Below, in pieces: positions 62,354-64,000 of a stretch of 64,000 nt of DNA (positions are counted from its first letter, which is position 1; each line of letters starts with the position of its first letter). Both the position numbers and the translations under genes were made by a program. The notes beneath the pieces are model-generated. The model had not been told where the DNA came from and searched no databases. It saw only the letters and a list, made by a program, of their open reading frames with translations. Source of the DNA: Kibdelosporangium sp040675465 (GTDB lineage: Bacteria > Actinomycetota > Actinomycetes > Mycobacteriales > Pseudonocardiaceae); contig NZ_JBFAPA010000020.1 of NCBI RefSeq assembly GCF_040675465.1, forward strand, positions 1-64,000. Reading direction: 5' to 3'.

Positions 62354-64000
62354 ATGCTGGGGAGTTCCGTCTCGCGGATCGATGGGCCGCTCAAGGTCAC
62401 CGGCGCGGCCACCTACGGCGCTGATTTCGCACCCGACGGGCTGGTGTACGGCTATGTGCTAACGAGCACGGTCGGCAACGCCACAATCCGAGCGATGGAC
62501 GTCAGCGCTGCGGAGTCCGCTCCGGGCGTGCTGGCGGTGTACACCCCGTTCGCACCGTTGAAGCTGCTCGCCGCGGCCGGCCCGCTGGGCCGGATGTGGC
62601 TTCCGTTGCGGGACATGGAGGTCGGGCATCACGGGCAGATCATCGGTCTGGTCGTCGCCTCGACTTTCGAGCAGGCACGGGACGCGGCGATGACCGTGCA
62701 CGTCGACTACGACGTCCGGCCCGCCGTGACTTCGCTGGTCGACGCGATGCCGGACGCGGTCATCCCGCCCGTGACGGACGGCGAGCCGTCAGTCCTCACG
62801 TTCCTCGCGGAGGGCGTGTCATCCATTGAGGACGCCTTGGCCGCGAGTAGTCACTGTGTCTCGGCGACGTACTCCACGCCCGTGCAAGGGCACGCGGCGA
62901 TGGAGCCGCATTCGACTGTGGCGCGCTGGGATCACGGCACGATGATCGTCCACACCGGAACACAAGGTGTCGACGTGGTCGCTGCCGACCTGGCCGTGAC
63001 GCTCGGCCTGGATCCATCCCAGGTGCGCGTGATCACGCCGTTCGTCGGTGGCGCGTTCGGCGGCAAGGTGTTCACCTCGGCTCAGACGTACCTGACGGCG
63101 GCTGCTGCGCGAGAGCTGGACCGTCCGGTCAAGGTGGTGCTCAGCCGGGAGCAGACGTTCAGCTCGACCTGGGTTCGCAGCGGAACGGTGCAGAAGGTGT
63201 CGTTGGGCGCCGACTCGGACGGGACCTTGAACGCGCTCGCGCACGATACCTGGGCCGCTCGGTCCGCGCTGGTGGAATTGCCCGGCGGCGAGCCGTCCGC
63301 ACACCGCACCTCCCGGAGTTGGTACGCGTCTCGGAACATCGCGATCAGCCATCGGCTGGCAACGTTGAACATGCCGCCCAATGCGATCATGCGCGGGCCG
63401 GGGGAGGCCACCGGGTCGTTCGCGCTGGAGGTCGCCATGGACGAACTCGCGGTCATGCTCGACATGGACCCGATCGAGCTGCGGATGAAGAACTACGCCA
63501 CGGTCTATCCCGGCCGGAACGTGCCGTGGTCGAGCAAGCACCTCGACGAGTGCTACTCCGTTGGCGCGGAACGGTTCGGCTGGCACCGGCGCAACCCTTC
63601 GCCGGGCGCCACGTTGGACGGTGACTGGTACGTCGGCATGGGCATGGCCACCGCCGTGCACCCCAACTTCCGGTCGACCACCTCAGCGAAGATCACCCTG
63701 CGGCCCGACAATATGGCCGAGGTCTCGTGCAGCACAGGCGATCTGGGCACGGGGATGTGGACGGTCCTGGCCATGATCGGCGCGGATTCTCTGGAGTTGC
63801 CCCTCGACCGCATCGAACCCCACCTCGGCGACTCGGCGCTTCCGTCAGCCCCGCTCCTGGGCGGCTCCCGCGGCACGGCGAACGTGACCTCGGCCGTCCA
63901 CGCCGCCGCCATTGAGATCAAACGCAAACTGATCGACCTGGCCGCTACCCATCCACTCTCACCGCTCCGCGAATCTCCCAACATCCGTTATGCCAACGGT
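62354..64000 (+). CDS. Aldehyde/xanthine oxidoreductase molybdopterin subunit (partial)
   Basis: 549 codons read before the window ends; the family is about 700-750 aa, so the C-terminus is missing. N-terminal (a/b) hammerhead SRIDGPLKVTGAATYGADF, then molybdopterin-binding segments TPFVGGAFGGKVF and MPPNAIMRGPGEATGSFALE, and GSRGTANVTSAV. The catalytic Glu near the C-terminus is not in view. ATG 62354 has ggagg 7 nt upstream. Third gene of the PaoABC-like operon. Confidence 0.93.
   Translation, partial: MLGSSVSRIDGPLKVTGAATYGADFAPDGLVYGYVLTSTVGNATIRAMDVSAAESAPGVLAVYTPFAPLKLLAAAGPLGRMWLPLRDMEVGHHGQIIGLVVASTFEQARDAAMTVHVDYDVRPAVTSLVDAMPDAVIPPVTDGEPSVLTFLAEGVSSIEDALAASSHCVSATYSTPVQGHAAMEPHSTVARWDHGTMIVHTGTQGVDVVAADLAVTLGLDPSQVRVITPFVGGAFGGKVFTSAQTYLTAAAARELDRPVKVVLSREQTFSSTWVRSGTVQKVSLGADSDGTLNALAHDTWAARSALVELPGGEPSAHRTSRSWYASRNIAISHRLATLNMPPNAIMRGPGEATGSFALEVAMDELAVMLDMDPIELRMKNYATVYPGRNVPWSSKHLDECYSVGAERFGWHRRNPSPGATLDGDWYVGMGMATAVHPNFRSTTSAKITLRPDNMAEVSCSTGDLGTGMWTVLAMIGADSLELPLDRIEPHLGDSALPSAPLLGGSRGTANVTSAVHAAAIEIKRKLIDLAATHPLSPLRESPNIRYANG

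Overview
The window is high-GC DNA from an actinomycete. GTG starts are frequent, coding frames are strongly biased to G/C at third positions, many genes overlap by GTGA/ATGA junctions, and the DnaA boxes have the actinomycete form TTGTCCACA. From memory (no search was run), the gene order from the ABC ATPase near 10.2 kb to the MetE-like gene near 52 kb follows the Mycobacterium tuberculosis stretch Rv3041c to Rv3015c, with several accessory blocks inserted. Many secreted glycosidases, small ESX-type proteins and a DUF3558 lipoprotein suggest Pseudonocardiales (Lentzea, Saccharothrix, Kibdelosporangium or Amycolatopsis type), but the genus is not provable from the window.

Layout. 0-10 kb: glycogen phosphorylase (glgP) and debranching enzyme (glgX) flank a leftward run of cysteine dioxygenase, rhodanese, two tandem alpha/beta hydrolases and a TPR membrane protein; a 0.9 kb non-coding stretch with a degenerate repeat array lies between. 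10-14 kb: ABC ATPase, enoyl-CoA hydratase, a methyltransferase and a THUMP-like protein form a rightward operon. 14-20 kb is accessory: a Crp-family regulator, an EAD2/NB-ARC/TPR STAND protein, and an orphan HExxH peptide beta-hydroxylase with an apparent frameshift. 20-25 kb: hexapeptide acyltransferase, GT4 glycosyltransferase, GH57 branching enzyme and methyltransferase, matching the mycobacterial methylglucose-lipopolysaccharide/alpha-glucan locus. 25-33 kb: PGRP amidase, GGDEF/EAL protein, DegV, electron-transfer flavoprotein (etfBA), and a GNAT + PlsC acyltransferase pair. 33-40 kb: MFS pump, secreted sugar dehydrogenase, an ESX-type trio and a NarL-type two-component system. 40-43 kb: cysteine desulfurase and MnmA (tRNA thiolation). 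43-54 kb: quinone oxidoreductase, secreted glucodextranase, GH20 hexosaminidase, amidase, threonine dehydratase-like enzyme, MetE-like protein and GH26 mannanase lipoprotein. 54-58.5 kb: LysR regulator divergent from sdhCAB. 58.5-64 kb: a small orphan protein, a Tat-exported hydrolase, TetR, and a molybdenum aldehyde/xanthine oxidoreductase operon cut off by the window end.

Themes. Intracellular alpha-glucan metabolism (glgP, glgX, GT4, GH57) coexists with secreted polysaccharide degradation (GH15, GH20, GH26, sugar dehydrogenase). Sulfur transfer appears twice (cysteine dioxygenase + rhodanese; desulfurase + MnmA). The most unusual DNA-level signal is a dispersed AT-rich motif of GTATAC-like hexamers at an 11-bp period. 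It lies inside or at the start of several unrelated genes and uses codons uncommon for this genome. Several strong operator-like palindromes are also recorded.
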